A DNA stretch of 64,000 nucleotides, from positions 44,164 to 108,163 of the forward strand of contig NZ_RYYR01000012.1 in the NCBI RefSeq assembly GCF_003977595.1, written 5' to 3'. Below the pieces are notes generated by a model that did no database searches, was not told the DNA's origin, and saw nothing but the letters and a program-made list of their open reading frames with translations. This document shows, piece by piece, positions 17,373 to 27,205 of the stretch (its first letter is position 1; the number at the start of each line of letters is the position of its first letter). The stretch comes from Lysinibacillus antri. GTDB lineage: Bacteria; Bacillota; Bacilli; Bacillales_A; Planococcaceae. The position numbers and the translations under genes were made by a program.

Positions 17373-19511
17373 TTATTTTAACTTCACACTACCAAGAGCT
17401 TTGAAATTTTGTAAATCATAGCTCTTTACTTCATTTCGAGATACAGTATAGATCGCATCTTCAATATACACTAGCCTTGATATCATTGATTCCCAGTCTT
17501 CATATTGCTCATCTTCTTTAGCAGGTGTAATTAGGTCTCCTTTTAGTTGAATGCCTTTTTCAGCTGTTATTTCGTAAACTTGAGCCCCTGTTCCTTTATA
17601 CTTCACATCATACTCCCCTGTTCCTTCATAAACGGTAACCGGGAAACCATAGTAATTGTGCTTTGCATTTCTAAATAACGCTTTATGATTATACTGTAAA
17701 TCCGAATGCGTCCCTCGCCCACCAATGACAACCGTGTCTTGCTCTTTTGGATTTGCAAAGTCCGTAATATCGAATAGAGAAATTTTCATACCCGCTGTTG
17801 TCACAATCGGTTCTTTTGACCAACTATCCACCCTCGTTTCCGTATCATACCCAAAGCCTATTAAATGATTTTCATCTAATGGATGGAGGTAATTACTAAA
17901 GCCAGGAATTTTCAGCTCTCCTAATACAGTTGGCTTTTCCGGATTTTGAAGGTCAATAACAAAGAGTGGATCTACTTGTCTAAACGTCACCATATATGCT
18001 TTATCACCCATAAAACGAGCAGAGTAGATTCTTTCGCCTTTTGCTAAATCCTTCACTTCCCCGACTTTCTCTAATCGTTCATTAAAGATAAATAGATGGT
18101 TTTTCGATGTTTGATTGCCACTTCCCCACATATTTCCTTCTGTTACGGCAACCCGGAAGTAACGATTGTGTTCATCCATTGAAAATTGGTTCAAAATCGT
18201 CCCGTTAATGGTTGTCGTCGCAGCTAACTTGACGTTTGTACCATCAATAGCAAACTTGTAAATATCCGTATTGGAAGCCATTGGTAAGATGGCGATATCT
18301 GTGGCAATGGAAGTCCGACTTTCAAAAGTAGATGCTCCATAATTAGTAGCCGTTAAATAAAGAGCCTCTTTGGACATATAAAGAGTAGAGCTTCCCCCTA
18401 AAAATCCTTTTGTTTGAACTTCTTTACTGTCAAAATTATTTAAATCAATCGCAGAAATAATCGTGTAGCTCGGTTCCATTGAGCCTGGTAAAATGGATAG
18501 CTGCTTAATATCCATTGGTTCAATTTCTTTATCTGTAGCACTATCATAAATGTACGGTCGAAGCTCTACATCTTCTCGCTCATTCATGATCCAATAGTCG
18601 GGCGTCTTATTTGATACAATATAAAGAATATCATCTGCTAAGCGAATACCATTCATATACCCGTCTTGCGCAACTTCACGAATTAATTGTGGTTTGGCCG
18701 CATCCTTCACATTATAAAAAGTAGCCTTTGTCATACTCATACCTGATACATATTTCTCTTTCTTCATTTCGATATATTGATCGACCAACACGACTAACTT
18801 ATCTTCATGCAGCATGAGTTGAGTTGGATAACTATTTCGATCAAGTTCAATTTTACTAACAACTTTCATTGATTTCGGATTACTGGCATCGGTAATCACA
18901 ATGTCTTGTTCGATGATCGAGTAAATATAACGACCATCCGTTACAACAATATCCCCTTCCTCAATATCTTCAACTTGATTGTTTGTCGTGGAGTGTGAGG
19001 AATTTGAGCCTGCACTATCTGCCGCTACTTTTGATTCCTCCGTTGCGCTCGTTTCATATTCCACACTGCTCTTATAACGTTTTTCACGATTCAATACATT
19101 TTGGAAAAAGCTCTCAATATCTTTAACAGATGTTAGATGTTTTATTTCTTCAATGACCGTAAACTCAACTGTTTGTTTTTTTGTTTTTGCTGTTGGTTTG
19201 GCAAAGGCCTTTTTTTCGACTTGTAGTACATACTTTCCAGGTTTTGTGTTTGTGATTGCGATTGCCTGATTGTTATCAAATAGCGTGAAGTCTGCTTGAA
19301 CGGTTTTCCCGTCTTCATCCTTCAAATAAATATGACCTTTTTCGATACTACCTTCTTTTAGTGGCTGAGAAAAATAAACATTGTACGGTTGGTTCACAAA
19401 AACGGTTGATGCCGCGCTTACCTCCACCTTCTTTCCAAAGATAAAGATCGCACTAGATACCAACATAACGATCAGTAATAAAATCCCTCCTGCATAAAAC
19501 CTTCCTCTCAC
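17373..19511 (-). CDS. Secreted beta-propeller domain protein
   Basis: The 712-residue protein has an N-terminal membrane segment (about 5-25), an Ig-like SbsA-type domain (about 33-112), an Asp/Glu-rich linker and a C-terminal beta-propeller of the PF09826 type (about 180-710) with repeated YIYSI-, LYIVSNK- and DKAYMVTF-like blades. It is probably anchored on the outer face of the membrane. Related proteins are common in Bacillus and archaea without known function. The start is GTG after AAAGGAG. Monocistronic. Confidence 0.8.
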   Translation of the reverse strand: MRGRFYAGGILLLIVMLVSSAIFIFGKKVEVSAASTVFVNQPYNVYFSQPLKEGSIEKGHIYLKDEDGKTVQADFTLFDNNQAIAITNTKPGKYVLQVEKKAFAKPTAKTKKQTVEFTVIEEIKHLTSVKDIESFFQNVLNREKRYKSSVEYETSATEESKVAADSAGSNSSHSTTNNQVEDIEEGDIVVTDGRYIYSIIEQDIVITDASNPKSMKVVSKIELDRNSYPTQLMLHEDKLVVLVDQYIEMKKEKYVSGMSMTKATFYNVKDAAKPQLIREVAQDGYMNGIRLADDILYIVSNKTPDYWIMNEREDVELRPYIYDSATDKEIEPMDIKQLSILPGSMEPSYTIISAIDLNNFDSKEVQTKGFLGGSSTLYMSKEALYLTATNYGASTFESRTSIATDIAILPMASNTDIYKFAIDGTNVKLAATTTINGTILNQFSMDEHNRYFRVAVTEGNMWGSGNQTSKNHLFIFNERLEKVGEVKDLAKGERIYSARFMGDKAYMVTFRQVDPLFVIDLQNPEKPTVLGELKIPGFSNYLHPLDENHLIGFGYDTETRVDSWSKEPIVTTAGMKISLFDITDFANPKEQDTVVIGGRGTHSDLQYNHKALFRNAKHNYYGFPVTVYEGTGEYDVKYKGTGAQVYEITAEKGIQLKGDLITPAKEDEQYEDWESMISRLVYIEDAIYTVSRNEVKSYDLQNFKALGSVKLK

Positions 19512-19620
19512 AGCACTCGCTCCTTTGTAAGTTTCTTACACCATTAGACTTGAAAACTTTATTTTCGTTTCACAATTTGCAGGAGGATTTTTTTATTTTT
19601 CCAACCCCCTCCGATTTACC

Positions 19621-19656
19621 AAAAAAAGCGTGAGGAATTTTTAAACTCCCCACGCA
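19621..19656 (-). terminator. Terminator of lysine-catabolic operon
   Basis: GCGTGGGGAGTTT pairs with AAATTCCTCACGC on the minus strand, followed by seven T, just after the acyl-CoA dehydrogenase stop. Confidence 0.85.
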
Positions 19657-19666
19657 CAACTTTTCC

Positions 19667-20857
19667 TTATTCAAATGGCCATTTTGGCAGCATATGCGAT
19701 AATGGTTTATCGACTCGTCTTCCTAATACGTAATCGGCTTGCATGATCGTGTGAATTTCTCGAGTCCCTTCATAGATCACCGGTGCTTTCGAATTTCGTA
19801 AGTAGCGAGCGACAGGATACTCATCTGAATAGCCATACGCCCCATGAATTTGCACGGCATCATCTGCAGCTTGGTTTGCAAAATCACACGCTTGCCATTT
19901 TGCTAGTGACGTTTCGCGTGTATTACGAACCCCTTTGTTTTTTAATTCACCAACTCGGTAAACAAGTAATCTGCTCATCTGATAGCCAGCTTCCATTTTC
20001 GCAATCATCTGACCTACCAATTGATGCTCTCCAATTGGTTTTCCAAATGTTTTGCGTTCCTTACAGTACTTCACACTTGCTTCTAAGCACGCTTGTATTA
20101 ATCCAACTGCGCCTGCTGCAACGGTAAAGCGACCATTATCCAATGCAGACATGGCAATTTTAAATCCTTCGCCTTCTTCGCCAAGACGATTTTCAACAGG
20201 TACTTTTACATCATCAAAAAACAATTCCCCAGTATTTCCAGCACGAATGCCGTACTTCCCTTTGATTGCCTTTGACGAGAAGCCTGGCATTGTTCGCTCT
20301 ACTATAAAGGCAGAAATTCCGTGATGGTGCTTTGATTTATCGGTATAAGCAAAGACGATAAAATGATCTGCAACATCACATAGAGAGATCCATGTCTTTT
20401 GCCCATTTAGAACGTAAACATCTCCTTCACGTTTTGCATAGGAGTCCAGTGAAGCTACATCCGATCCCGCGCCAGGCTCCGTTAATCCAAAAGCACCAAT
20501 TTTCTCACCACGAGCTTGTGGGATTAGATATTTTTGCTTTTGTGATTCTGTACCCCATTGTAGTAAGGTCATGGAGTTTAATCCTGTGTGAACGGAAACG
20601 GCTGTTCGAAATGCAGTGTCACCTCGTTCAAGCTCCTCGCAAACAATGGCCAAGCTATTATAGTCCATCCCTGAACCACCGTACTTTTCAGGAATACAAA
20701 CACCCATTAAACCTAAGTCGGCTAGCTTTTTCCATATACTTTGATCAAAACTGCCTTGCGCATCCCACTTGGAAATATGGGGCATAATTTCGGCATCCAC
20801 AAATTGACGAACTGTTTTTCGCAAAAGCTGTTGTTCTTCTGTGAAGTCAAAGTTCAT
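19667..20857 (-). CDS. Acyl-CoA dehydrogenase, glutaryl-CoA dehydrogenase-like
   Basis: FAD-dependent acyl-CoA dehydrogenase of 396 residues with TEPGAGSD and the catalytic base in YEGTREIH. Unlike generic family members it has ELERGDTAFRTAVSV: Glu77, Arg84 and Thr85 align with Glu87, Arg94 and Ser95 of human glutaryl-CoA dehydrogenase, where the Arg holds the substrate carboxylate. It is the last gene of an operon with lysine 6-dehydrogenase and an aldehyde dehydrogenase, which fits a glutaryl-CoA to crotonyl-CoA step. No genes for the steps between aminoadipate and glutaryl-CoA are here, so the substrate remains an inference. Confidence 0.75.
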   Translation of the reverse strand: MNFDFTEEQQLLRKTVRQFVDAEIMPHISKWDAQGSFDQSIWKKLADLGLMGVCIPEKYGGSGMDYNSLAIVCEELERGDTAFRTAVSVHTGLNSMTLLQWGTESQKQKYLIPQARGEKIGAFGLTEPGAGSDVASLDSYAKREGDVYVLNGQKTWISLCDVADHFIVFAYTDKSKHHHGISAFIVERTMPGFSSKAIKGKYGIRAGNTGELFFDDVKVPVENRLGEEGEGFKIAMSALDNGRFTVAAGAVGLIQACLEASVKYCKERKTFGKPIGEHQLVGQMIAKMEAGYQMSRLLVYRVGELKNKGVRNTRETSLAKWQACDFANQAADDAVQIHGAYGYSDEYPVARYLRNSKAPVIYEGTREIHTIMQADYVLGRRVDKPLSHMLPKWPFE

Positions 20858-20868
20858 ATTGCATCACC

Positions 20869-22038
20869 TTACCATTTCACAATAGAAGATTTGTGGGATG
20901 TTTCTTTAATGATCACATCACGCTTTGCCATTTTCTCAATGTACTCACTACCTGGAACAATTGATTCTGGTGGGAATACACCGCGCTCTGTAATCACACC
21001 ACTACCAACCATTACTGCTACCGCGGCAATTGTACATGCAGTCGCACGCGCCATAGCTGTCATCGATTGTGTATCTTCACGCTTAATATTCATTTCATAT
21101 TCGTATGTCACTTGCTCGCCAGACTTTTCGCCCGCTACAATTACTCGAAGTACCACGGCATCTTGCTTATCACCTAGATATAATTTTTTCTTTAATGCCT
21201 CTCGCACAACATCACGGACTTTTACTTCTTGGCCATCTATTTCTACTTTATTTTCCTTATCAAAGAACCCTAAATCCGCTAGTAGTTGGAACTTTTCTGC
21301 ATGTCCTTTGTATCGGATTGTCTTGTACTCTAGCGTCTTTACATTCGGGAATGTTTTGTATAGAGTAGATATACCCCCTGAAGTATAAAATGCTTCTAAC
21401 ACACCATATTGATCAAAGTAAAAAGGCTCTACACCCGAAAGTGATTTTACTTCCGTCAGTTTTCCATCTTGAATTACTTTTGAAGGCTCTGTGTAATGAT
21501 CGAAAACACCCTCTAATGAAAACACTCGTGTGTAGTTTAACGGTGGTTCTGGTTTTGTAGGTATACCTCCAACATAAAGTTTAATTGATTCCACTCTATC
21601 TAATTTAGACGCACCATAGCCTGCTAAAATGTTAATCATTCCTGGTGCAACACCTAAATCTGGGATAATCGTAACATTTTTTTCTTTTGCTTGATCGCTT
21701 AATGTTAAAATTCGATCGGTAACACTTCCGATATGGCCCCCTAAATCTACAGAATGTACCCCTACTTCAATTGCTATATTTGCCACTTTTTCATTAAATT
21801 CATAGAATAAGGCATTAACGGATATATCCCCTTTAGCCATAACAGTTCGTAATTCATCGTCATTGTTGGCATTTAACGATACCACTTCAACCTTTGAAGA
21901 ATTTAAAGAATCTACAAAAGCTTGTGCCGAATCTGTATTTAAATCCGCTAAATAAATTTTCTCTACTTTGTCGCTAGCTGTTAAATCGCGTGCAACCTCT
22001 CTCCCCATTAAGCCAGCACCTAAAACTACTACTTTCAT
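20869..22038 (-). CDS. lysDH: L-lysine 6-dehydrogenase (saccharopine dehydrogenase-like)
   Basis: NAD-dependent enzyme of 389 residues with N-terminal Rossmann motif VVLGAGLMG and blocks NALFYEFNE, HSVDLGGHIG, PDLGVAPGMINIL and YKTIRYKGHAEK. These closely follow the Geobacillus stearothermophilus lysine 6-dehydrogenase (about 385 residues), which oxidises the epsilon-amino group of lysine to 2-aminoadipate 6-semialdehyde. The homologous saccharopine dehydrogenases are the alternative, but no lysine-ketoglutarate reductase is nearby. The ATG at 22038 is preferred because AAAGGGG abuts an ATG three codons upstream. Middle gene of a three-gene operon. Confidence 0.85.
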   Translation of the reverse strand: MKVVVLGAGLMGREVARDLTASDKVEKIYLADLNTDSAQAFVDSLNSSKVEVVSLNANNDDELRTVMAKGDISVNALFYEFNEKVANIAIEVGVHSVDLGGHIGSVTDRILTLSDQAKEKNVTIIPDLGVAPGMINILAGYGASKLDRVESIKLYVGGIPTKPEPPLNYTRVFSLEGVFDHYTEPSKVIQDGKLTEVKSLSGVEPFYFDQYGVLEAFYTSGGISTLYKTFPNVKTLEYKTIRYKGHAEKFQLLADLGFFDKENKVEIDGQEVKVRDVVREALKKKLYLGDKQDAVVLRVIVAGEKSGEQVTYEYEMNIKREDTQSMTAMARATACTIAAVAVMVGSGVITERGVFPPESIVPGSEYIEKMAKRDVIIKETSHKSSIVKW

Positions 22039-22067
22039 CACACACATCCCCTTTATCTGTTTAGTTT

Positions 22068-23543
22068 TTAAGTATCAATTTGTGCTCGTTGAAGTTTCCC
22101 ACTATAGTCGACGTAAATGCTTTTCCATTCTGTGTAAACATCTAATGCAGCTTGACCAGAGTCGCGATGTCCATTACCAGTTCCTTTTGTCCCCCCAAAA
22201 GGTAAATGAATTTCAGCACCAGTTGTCCCAGCGTTTACATAAACAATGCCCGTATCTAAATCTCTTTGGGCTTTAAATATTTTATTAACGTCTTGTGAGA
22301 AGATAGAACTCGACAAGCCAAATTTCACACTGTTATTTACTTCAATTGCTTCTTCTAAACTAGAGACTTCAATAATACTTACAACAGGACCGAATATTTC
22401 CTCCTGCGCAATAATCATGTCATTTTTTACATTCGTAAAGATGGTCGGCTCAAAATAAAACCCTTTATCAAAAGGGGGTGTTGTTAATACTTTTCCACCT
22501 GCTAATAATGTTGCGCCTTCTTTTTTCCCGATTTGCACATAGTGATTGATTTTCTCTAAAGCAGCTTTATTAATAACAGGTCCCACATTCACATCTGGAT
22601 TGAGACCATCGCCAATTGTTATATCGCTTAAGGCAGATACTAGTCGTTCTTCTAGCTCAGCCTTTACATCTTTGTGAACGATCACACGACTACATGCTGT
22701 ACAACGTTGACCTGCTGTACCGAATGCACTCCAAATGATTCCTTCCACGGCAAGTTGCAAATTGGCATCATCCATGACGATTACCGCATTTTTTCCACCC
22801 ATTTCAAGAGAAACTTTCTTTAGATGCTTTCCACCAAGCTCTGCAACTTTGCTTCCAGTTGCATTGGAGCCTGTAAACGAAATAACCTTTACATCAGGAT
22901 GTTCAACCATTGCAGTCCCAACAGTTGGACCAGTTCCAAAGACAATGTTTGCTACGCCATTAGGTAAACCCACTTCTTCAAAAATTTTCGCCATTTCATA
23001 TGCCATTAACGGCGTTTCAATAGATGGTTTCCATACAAATGTATTCCCTGCGACAATTGCCGGGAATGATTTCCACGTTGCAATAGCAATTGGAAAATTC
23101 CAAGGTGTAATTAAGCCCACTACCCCAATTGGAGCCCTTACACTCATTGCAAATTTATCAGCAAGTTCAGAAGGCGTTGTTTCCCCGAAAAGGCGTCTAC
23201 CTTCCCCAGCCATATACAAGGCCATATCAATACCTTCTTGAACTTCACCACGGGCTTCTTCGATCACTTTGCCCATTTCCTTTGTTAAAATTTGAGCAAG
23301 ATATTCCTTCTTTTCTTTTAATTTAAAACCAATTTCATATAAAAAGTCTGCTCGCTTTGGTGCGGGGACAAGTGCCCATTGTTTCTGTGCCTTTTTAGCA
23401 GCAGCTACTGCATCATCCACATGCTTTTTTGTTGAAAGGGGTACCATTGCTAGCTGTTCCCCATTAGCAGGATTCACAACTGGAATCATTTGAAGGTCGT
23501 CTGTAGAAGTCCATTTACCATTAATAAAGTTTACTATCTTCAT
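22068..23543 (-). CDS. Aldehyde dehydrogenase, probable 2-aminoadipate semialdehyde dehydrogenase
   Basis: NAD(P)-dependent aldehyde dehydrogenase of 491 residues with TPWNFP, FTGSNATG, catalytic Glu in LEMGGK and catalytic Cys in GQRCTACSR. First gene of the operon with lysine 6-dehydrogenase 29 bases downstream, so its likely substrate is 2-aminoadipate 6-semialdehyde, giving 2-aminoadipate. By sequence alone it could also act on succinate or glutarate semialdehyde. ATG after AAGGAGG. Confidence 0.8.
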   Translation of the reverse strand: MKIVNFINGKWTSTDDLQMIPVVNPANGEQLAMVPLSTKKHVDDAVAAAKKAQKQWALVPAPKRADFLYEIGFKLKEKKEYLAQILTKEMGKVIEEARGEVQEGIDMALYMAGEGRRLFGETTPSELADKFAMSVRAPIGVVGLITPWNFPIAIATWKSFPAIVAGNTFVWKPSIETPLMAYEMAKIFEEVGLPNGVANIVFGTGPTVGTAMVEHPDVKVISFTGSNATGSKVAELGGKHLKKVSLEMGGKNAVIVMDDANLQLAVEGIIWSAFGTAGQRCTACSRVIVHKDVKAELEERLVSALSDITIGDGLNPDVNVGPVINKAALEKINHYVQIGKKEGATLLAGGKVLTTPPFDKGFYFEPTIFTNVKNDMIIAQEEIFGPVVSIIEVSSLEEAIEVNNSVKFGLSSSIFSQDVNKIFKAQRDLDTGIVYVNAGTTGAEIHLPFGGTKGTGNGHRDSGQAALDVYTEWKSIYVDYSGKLQRAQIDT

Positions 23544-23732
23544 AACACCCTCCTTGATTTAATCGAAATTTCAATTATATTGTACTAATATTCGACATTT
23601 TCTCTTTAAATCCCTTTTTTCCTTAAAATTTAATATTCTATTAAATATTATTACGAAGTGAAACTTTCTATGAAGGGAAAACGTATTTAAAAATGGTATA
23701 TATGTATTAGTAACTTTAGGAGGTTATAACAA

Positions 23733-24530
23733 ATGAACAACCATGAAATTGATTACAAATTGTATGGAGATGATATGCAGTTTGTAGAAGTTGAGTTAGA
23801 TCCAGGCGAAACAGTTATTGCTGAAGCTGGCAGTTTAATGATGATGGATGATGCTATTCGAATGGAAACAATCTTTGGGGATGGTTCAAAAGGCCACGGC
23901 GGCGGTCTGATGGGCAAATTAATGGGCGCTGGAAAACGTTTAATTACTGGCGAAAGTCTATTCATGACAACATTCACTAATGAAGGTTCAGGAAAACGCC
24001 ATGTTTATTTTGCTTCACCTTATCCAGGAAGTATCATTCCTATGGATTTAAGTGAACATGGTGGAAAAATTATCTGTCAAAAGGATTCATTTTTAGCCGC
24101 TGCCAAAGGGGTATCTGTTGGCGTGGAATTCCAACGTAAAGTTGGCGCTGGATTCTTCGGTGGGGAAGGCTTTATTATGCAAAAACTTGAAGGAGACGGT
24201 ATGGCCTTCGTTCATGCTGGTGGTGCCATTCACCGTGTGGATTTACAACCTGGTCAAAAACTACTTGTAGACACTGGATGTTTAGTTGCCATGACTCAAA
24301 CAGTAGATTATGATATCCAAACTGTTGGTGGTATTAAAACTGCTCTATTTGGTGGAGAAGGTATCTTTTTAGCATCTTTAAGCGGTCCTGGTACAGTATG
24401 GATTCAATCATTACCATTTAGCCGTTTAGCAAGCCGTGTATTCGCAGCTGCCCCAGTAAAACAAGGCGGTGGCGGCACTAGCACTGGTGAAGGTGGTATT
24501 GGCGGACTGTTTAATTTATTTAACGACTAA
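23733..24530 (+). CDS. AIM24 / TIGR00266 family protein
   Basis: A 265-residue beta-rich soluble protein with EAGSLMMMDDAI, FFGGEGFIMQKLEG, VDTGCLVAM, GGIKTALFGGEG and a Gly-rich tail ending GGLFNLFND. These are hallmarks of the AIM24/TIGR00266 family, widespread in bacteria and named after a yeast mitochondrial protein. The molecular role is unknown. ATG after TAGGAGG. Monocistronic; its 3' hairpin is part of a repeated structured element. Confidence 0.85.
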   Translation: MNNHEIDYKLYGDDMQFVEVELDPGETVIAEAGSLMMMDDAIRMETIFGDGSKGHGGGLMGKLMGAGKRLITGESLFMTTFTNEGSGKRHVYFASPYPGSIIPMDLSEHGGKIICQKDSFLAAAKGVSVGVEFQRKVGAGFFGGEGFIMQKLEGDGMAFVHAGGAIHRVDLQPGQKLLVDTGCLVAMTQTVDYDIQTVGGIKTALFGGEGIFLASLSGPGTVWIQSLPFSRLASRVFAAAPVKQGGGGTSTGEGGIGGLFNLFND

Positions 24531-24535
24531 CAATA

Positions 24536-24692
24536 AAGGAGTCGTCCAAAAAGTCATTTTGGACGGCTCCTTTGCGACGAGGATAGTGACAATTTATTGT
24601 TACTACCGCAGGAGCACAGCTTTTTAGCGATATTTTATTATTAGAAACGTAGATGTCCAGAAAGTGTAGTGCTTTCTGGACATCTACTTTAT
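24536..24692 (+). repeat. Structured dispersed element, copy A
   Basis: Three stem-loops in series. The first (GGAGTCGTCCAAAA/TTTTGGACGGCTCC) can terminate the AIM24 gene. The core runs CTTTGCGACGAGG, AGTGACAAT/ATTGTTACT, CGCAGGAGCA. The last is TCCAGAAAG/CTTTCTGGA. A second copy in opposite orientation is at about 47563-47722: the core is nearly identical, and both outer stems differ by paired, compensating changes. No coding frame. Confidence 0.8.
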
Positions 24693-24696
24693 TACT

Positions 24697-25989
24697 TTAG
24701 AAGGATACAATCGTTTCTTTTAATTTCGATGCGGCATCTTCCAATTTTTCTGTTGAATTTCCGATTTTCTCAACAATTCTAGATAAAGATTCTACTTGTT
24801 GTCCAACATTTTCAAAATCCGAAATGGTTGTACCGACCGTCGCAGAAATTTTCTCAAATGCTTCTAACGATTTTTCGTTTTGTTCGATTCCATTTTGAAC
24901 GAGTTGTTGAATTTGGTGAATTGAATCAATTACATCTGCTGTTACTTCACTAGACATTGCAATTAAAGTGGCAATCTTTTCGACTGAATTTTTCGTTTGA
25001 TCCGCAAGTTTCCTTACTTCATTGGCAACCACTGCGAAGCCTTTTCCATGTTCGCCTGCTCGTGCTGCTTCAATAGCAGAATTTAATGCTAGTAAATTTG
25101 TCTGCCCTGCTATATCTTTTACGATTTCAACAACAGCTTGAATTTCTGAAGAGGAACGATTTAGGTCTTGTACCATACTTGTCATCTTGATGGTTTTATC
25201 ATTAATCTCTTTTGTTTGGTCACTTAAAACTTGTAATTGCTCATAACCTTCTCCAGATGCTTTTCTCGTTTGTTGTGCATCCTGTATACTATTTCGTAAT
25301 AATTCATTTACGTTTTGTGTATTTGAAAATAGCTCTGATACTGCACCATTTGTCGCAACCGATTGTTCTTCTAAAGTGGTCGAAATACTTCCAATCACAT
25401 CTTTCACTTCGAACCTGACTTTTGCTTGATCCTCTTCAAAAATGTTTTGCGCCACACGATCATATTCATCTAACACAATTTGTTGTTCCAAATTACATAC
25501 TTTTCGCAAAGCTTGAATAACCATTCCCTTTTCATTTACAGGTAGTGGCAATTCAAAAATAATTTCAATAATTTTTTCCTCTATTTGCTGAAAGGCCGCT
25601 AAGTACCATTTTGTTGTTAGACCAATTAACGCATGCTTATTGGCGACTCTACGTCTAACTATAATATATTCTTCATCTACACAACCATTTAACATTTCGA
25701 TTACATGGTGTCTTAACGTATGGTTTAACCGTTCAGTAGTACTATGGCTCTCAATCATTCTTGTAAATTCAGGAACCCTACCAATTGTGCTATAAAATGC
25801 ATGGACAATGTCTTTTACATGAGGATCAACAAAAGGTTTAATCGCACGAACTAAATGTAAATCTTGTTCCTTAAGTCCAATAAGTTCTAGTTGCAATGCG
25901 AATACCGGATCTTTTATAAATATTCCTACCTCTGGAAATCTCTCATTTATAATGGAGTGTTGCACATGTTTATTTTTTATACCGAACAA
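24697..25989 (-). CDS. hemAT: Heme-based aerotaxis transducer HemAT
   Basis: Soluble chemoreceptor of about 430 residues. An N-terminal sensor globin (about 15-180) keeps the proximal heme His (119, in [17 protein letters not shown]). It is followed by a methyl-accepting signalling domain with the highly conserved hairpin tip containing [14 protein letters not shown] and [16 protein letters not shown]. It senses oxygen and signals to CheA. Size matches B. subtilis HemAT (432). A TTG at 25989 sits at proper spacing from AGGAG; a GTG three codons upstream is too close. No other che gene is adjacent. Confidence 0.92.
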   Translation of the reverse strand: MFGIKNKHVQHSIINERFPEVGIFIKDPVFALQLELIGLKEQDLHLVRAIKPFVDPHVKDIVHAFYSTIGRVPEFTRMIESHSTTERLNHTLRHHVIEMLNGCVDEEYIIVRRRVANKHALIGLTTKWYLAAFQQIEEKIIEIIFELPLPVNEKGMVIQALRKVCNLEQQIVLDEYDRVAQNIFEEDQAKVRFEVKDVIGSISTTLEEQSVATNGAVSELFSNTQNVNELLRNSIQDAQQTRKASGEGYEQLQVLSDQTKEINDKTIKMTSMVQDLNRSSSEIQAVVEIVKDIAGQTNLLALNSAIEAARAGEHGKGFAVVANEVRKLADQTKNSVEKIATLIAMSSEVTADVIDSIHQIQQLVQNGIEQNEKSLEAFEKISATVGTTISDFENVGQQVESLSRIVEKIGNSTEKLEDAASKLKETIVSF

Positions 25990-26198
25990 ATTCCTCACTC
26001 CTAATTTTAGGATTATTGAATAAGAAAATAGCTAAATTTATGGAAAAATCAATCTATAAGTACTACTATTGTATACCAATATGTAAAATATTGCTTTTAT
26101 ATTCAAATAAAACATGTGTTTAGAGGGAATAAATATTGACAAATGATTGAACTAATATATCTTTATGCCTATTACATTTCAGTTTTTCACCTGTATGA

Positions 26199-26241
26199 AA
26201 AAAAACCGTTCCGATAGAATCATTCTACCGAAACGGTTTTT
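26199..26241. terminator. Intrinsic terminator of uppP (near-perfect palindrome)
   Basis: AAAACCGTT-CG-TAGAAT pairs with ATTCTA-CG-AACGGTTTT and is flanked by A and T runs, so it can act in both directions. It directly follows the uppP stop. Confidence 0.85.
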
Positions 26242-27069
26242 TTATAAGTATAAGAAGACTATTAAGATAGCTGCTAGTACAAGACGGTAAATTGCAAATG
26301 GGACTAATTTTACTTTCGAAATTAATTTTAAGAAAAATTTAATTGAAATTAATGCGAAAATAAAGGCACTCACAAAACCAATAATATAAAACCCAAGATG
26401 ATCTGCATTAATTTGGTCCCAGTTCTTTACTAACGATAACCCACTAGCTCCGGCCATAATTGGCACTGCCATAATAAAGGTAAAGTCTGAAGCTGTTCGA
26501 TGATCGAGACCTAGTAGTACCCCACCTGAGATTGTTGCACCTGAACGTGAAAACCCTGGCCATAAAGACAAACATTGAATTAACCCAACTCGAAAAGCTT
26601 TTCCGTATGATAAGTCATCTAGAGATTTAATAGATGGACGTTTTGGCGCCAATCTATCTGCAACTATCATCAAAATAGCACCAAGAATTAAACCAATGAT
26701 CACTGTCGAGGTAGAAAATAAATTTTCATCAATAAAATCTTCAAATAAAACGCCGAACACACCTGCTGGAATAATCCCAACAATAACATGTCCTAAGTTA
26801 AATTTACGCGAAGCTGTTTGCCCTTCAATTTTGTACAAACCAACAAGGCTTAACATTCGCTTCCACATGACCACAACAACCGCTAAAATTGATCCTAGCT
26901 GAATTACAATTTTAAAAGTATTCGCTGAGCCAGAACCTAAAAATTCTTTTGTTTTTAACCATAAATCATCAACGATAATCATATGCCCGGTTGAAGAAAC
27001 AGGCGCAAATTCCGTCATCCCTTCTACAAAACCTAGAATTATGGCTTTAAGTAAATCAAATAATTCCAT
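26242..27069 (-). CDS. uppP: Undecaprenyl-diphosphatase (UppP/BacA)
   Basis: Polytopic membrane protein of 275 residues with both UppP signatures: EGMTEFAPVSSTGHMII near the N-terminus and LWPGFSRSGATI in the middle. It dephosphorylates undecaprenyl diphosphate on the outer membrane face to recycle the wall lipid carrier; it is also associated with bacitracin resistance. ATG after AAGGAG. Single gene. Confidence 0.95.
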   Translation of the reverse strand: MELFDLLKAIILGFVEGMTEFAPVSSTGHMIIVDDLWLKTKEFLGSGSANTFKIVIQLGSILAVVVVMWKRMLSLVGLYKIEGQTASRKFNLGHVIVGIIPAGVFGVLFEDFIDENLFSTSTVIIGLILGAILMIVADRLAPKRPSIKSLDDLSYGKAFRVGLIQCLSLWPGFSRSGATISGGVLLGLDHRTASDFTFIMAVPIMAGASGLSLVKNWDQINADHLGFYIIGFVSAFIFALISIKFFLKLISKVKLVPFAIYRLVLAAILIVFLYL

Positions 27070-27205
27070 AAAAAACTCCTTAATTTTTTCTATCTTTTCA
27101 AACGTTCACATACGCCATCTTCTTGCAAAAGCCTTACTTCCATAGGCAGGTCCCTATTTACATTACCTGATGAACAAAAAGTTGTCTATTGGCCTTTTTA
27201 TGCAA

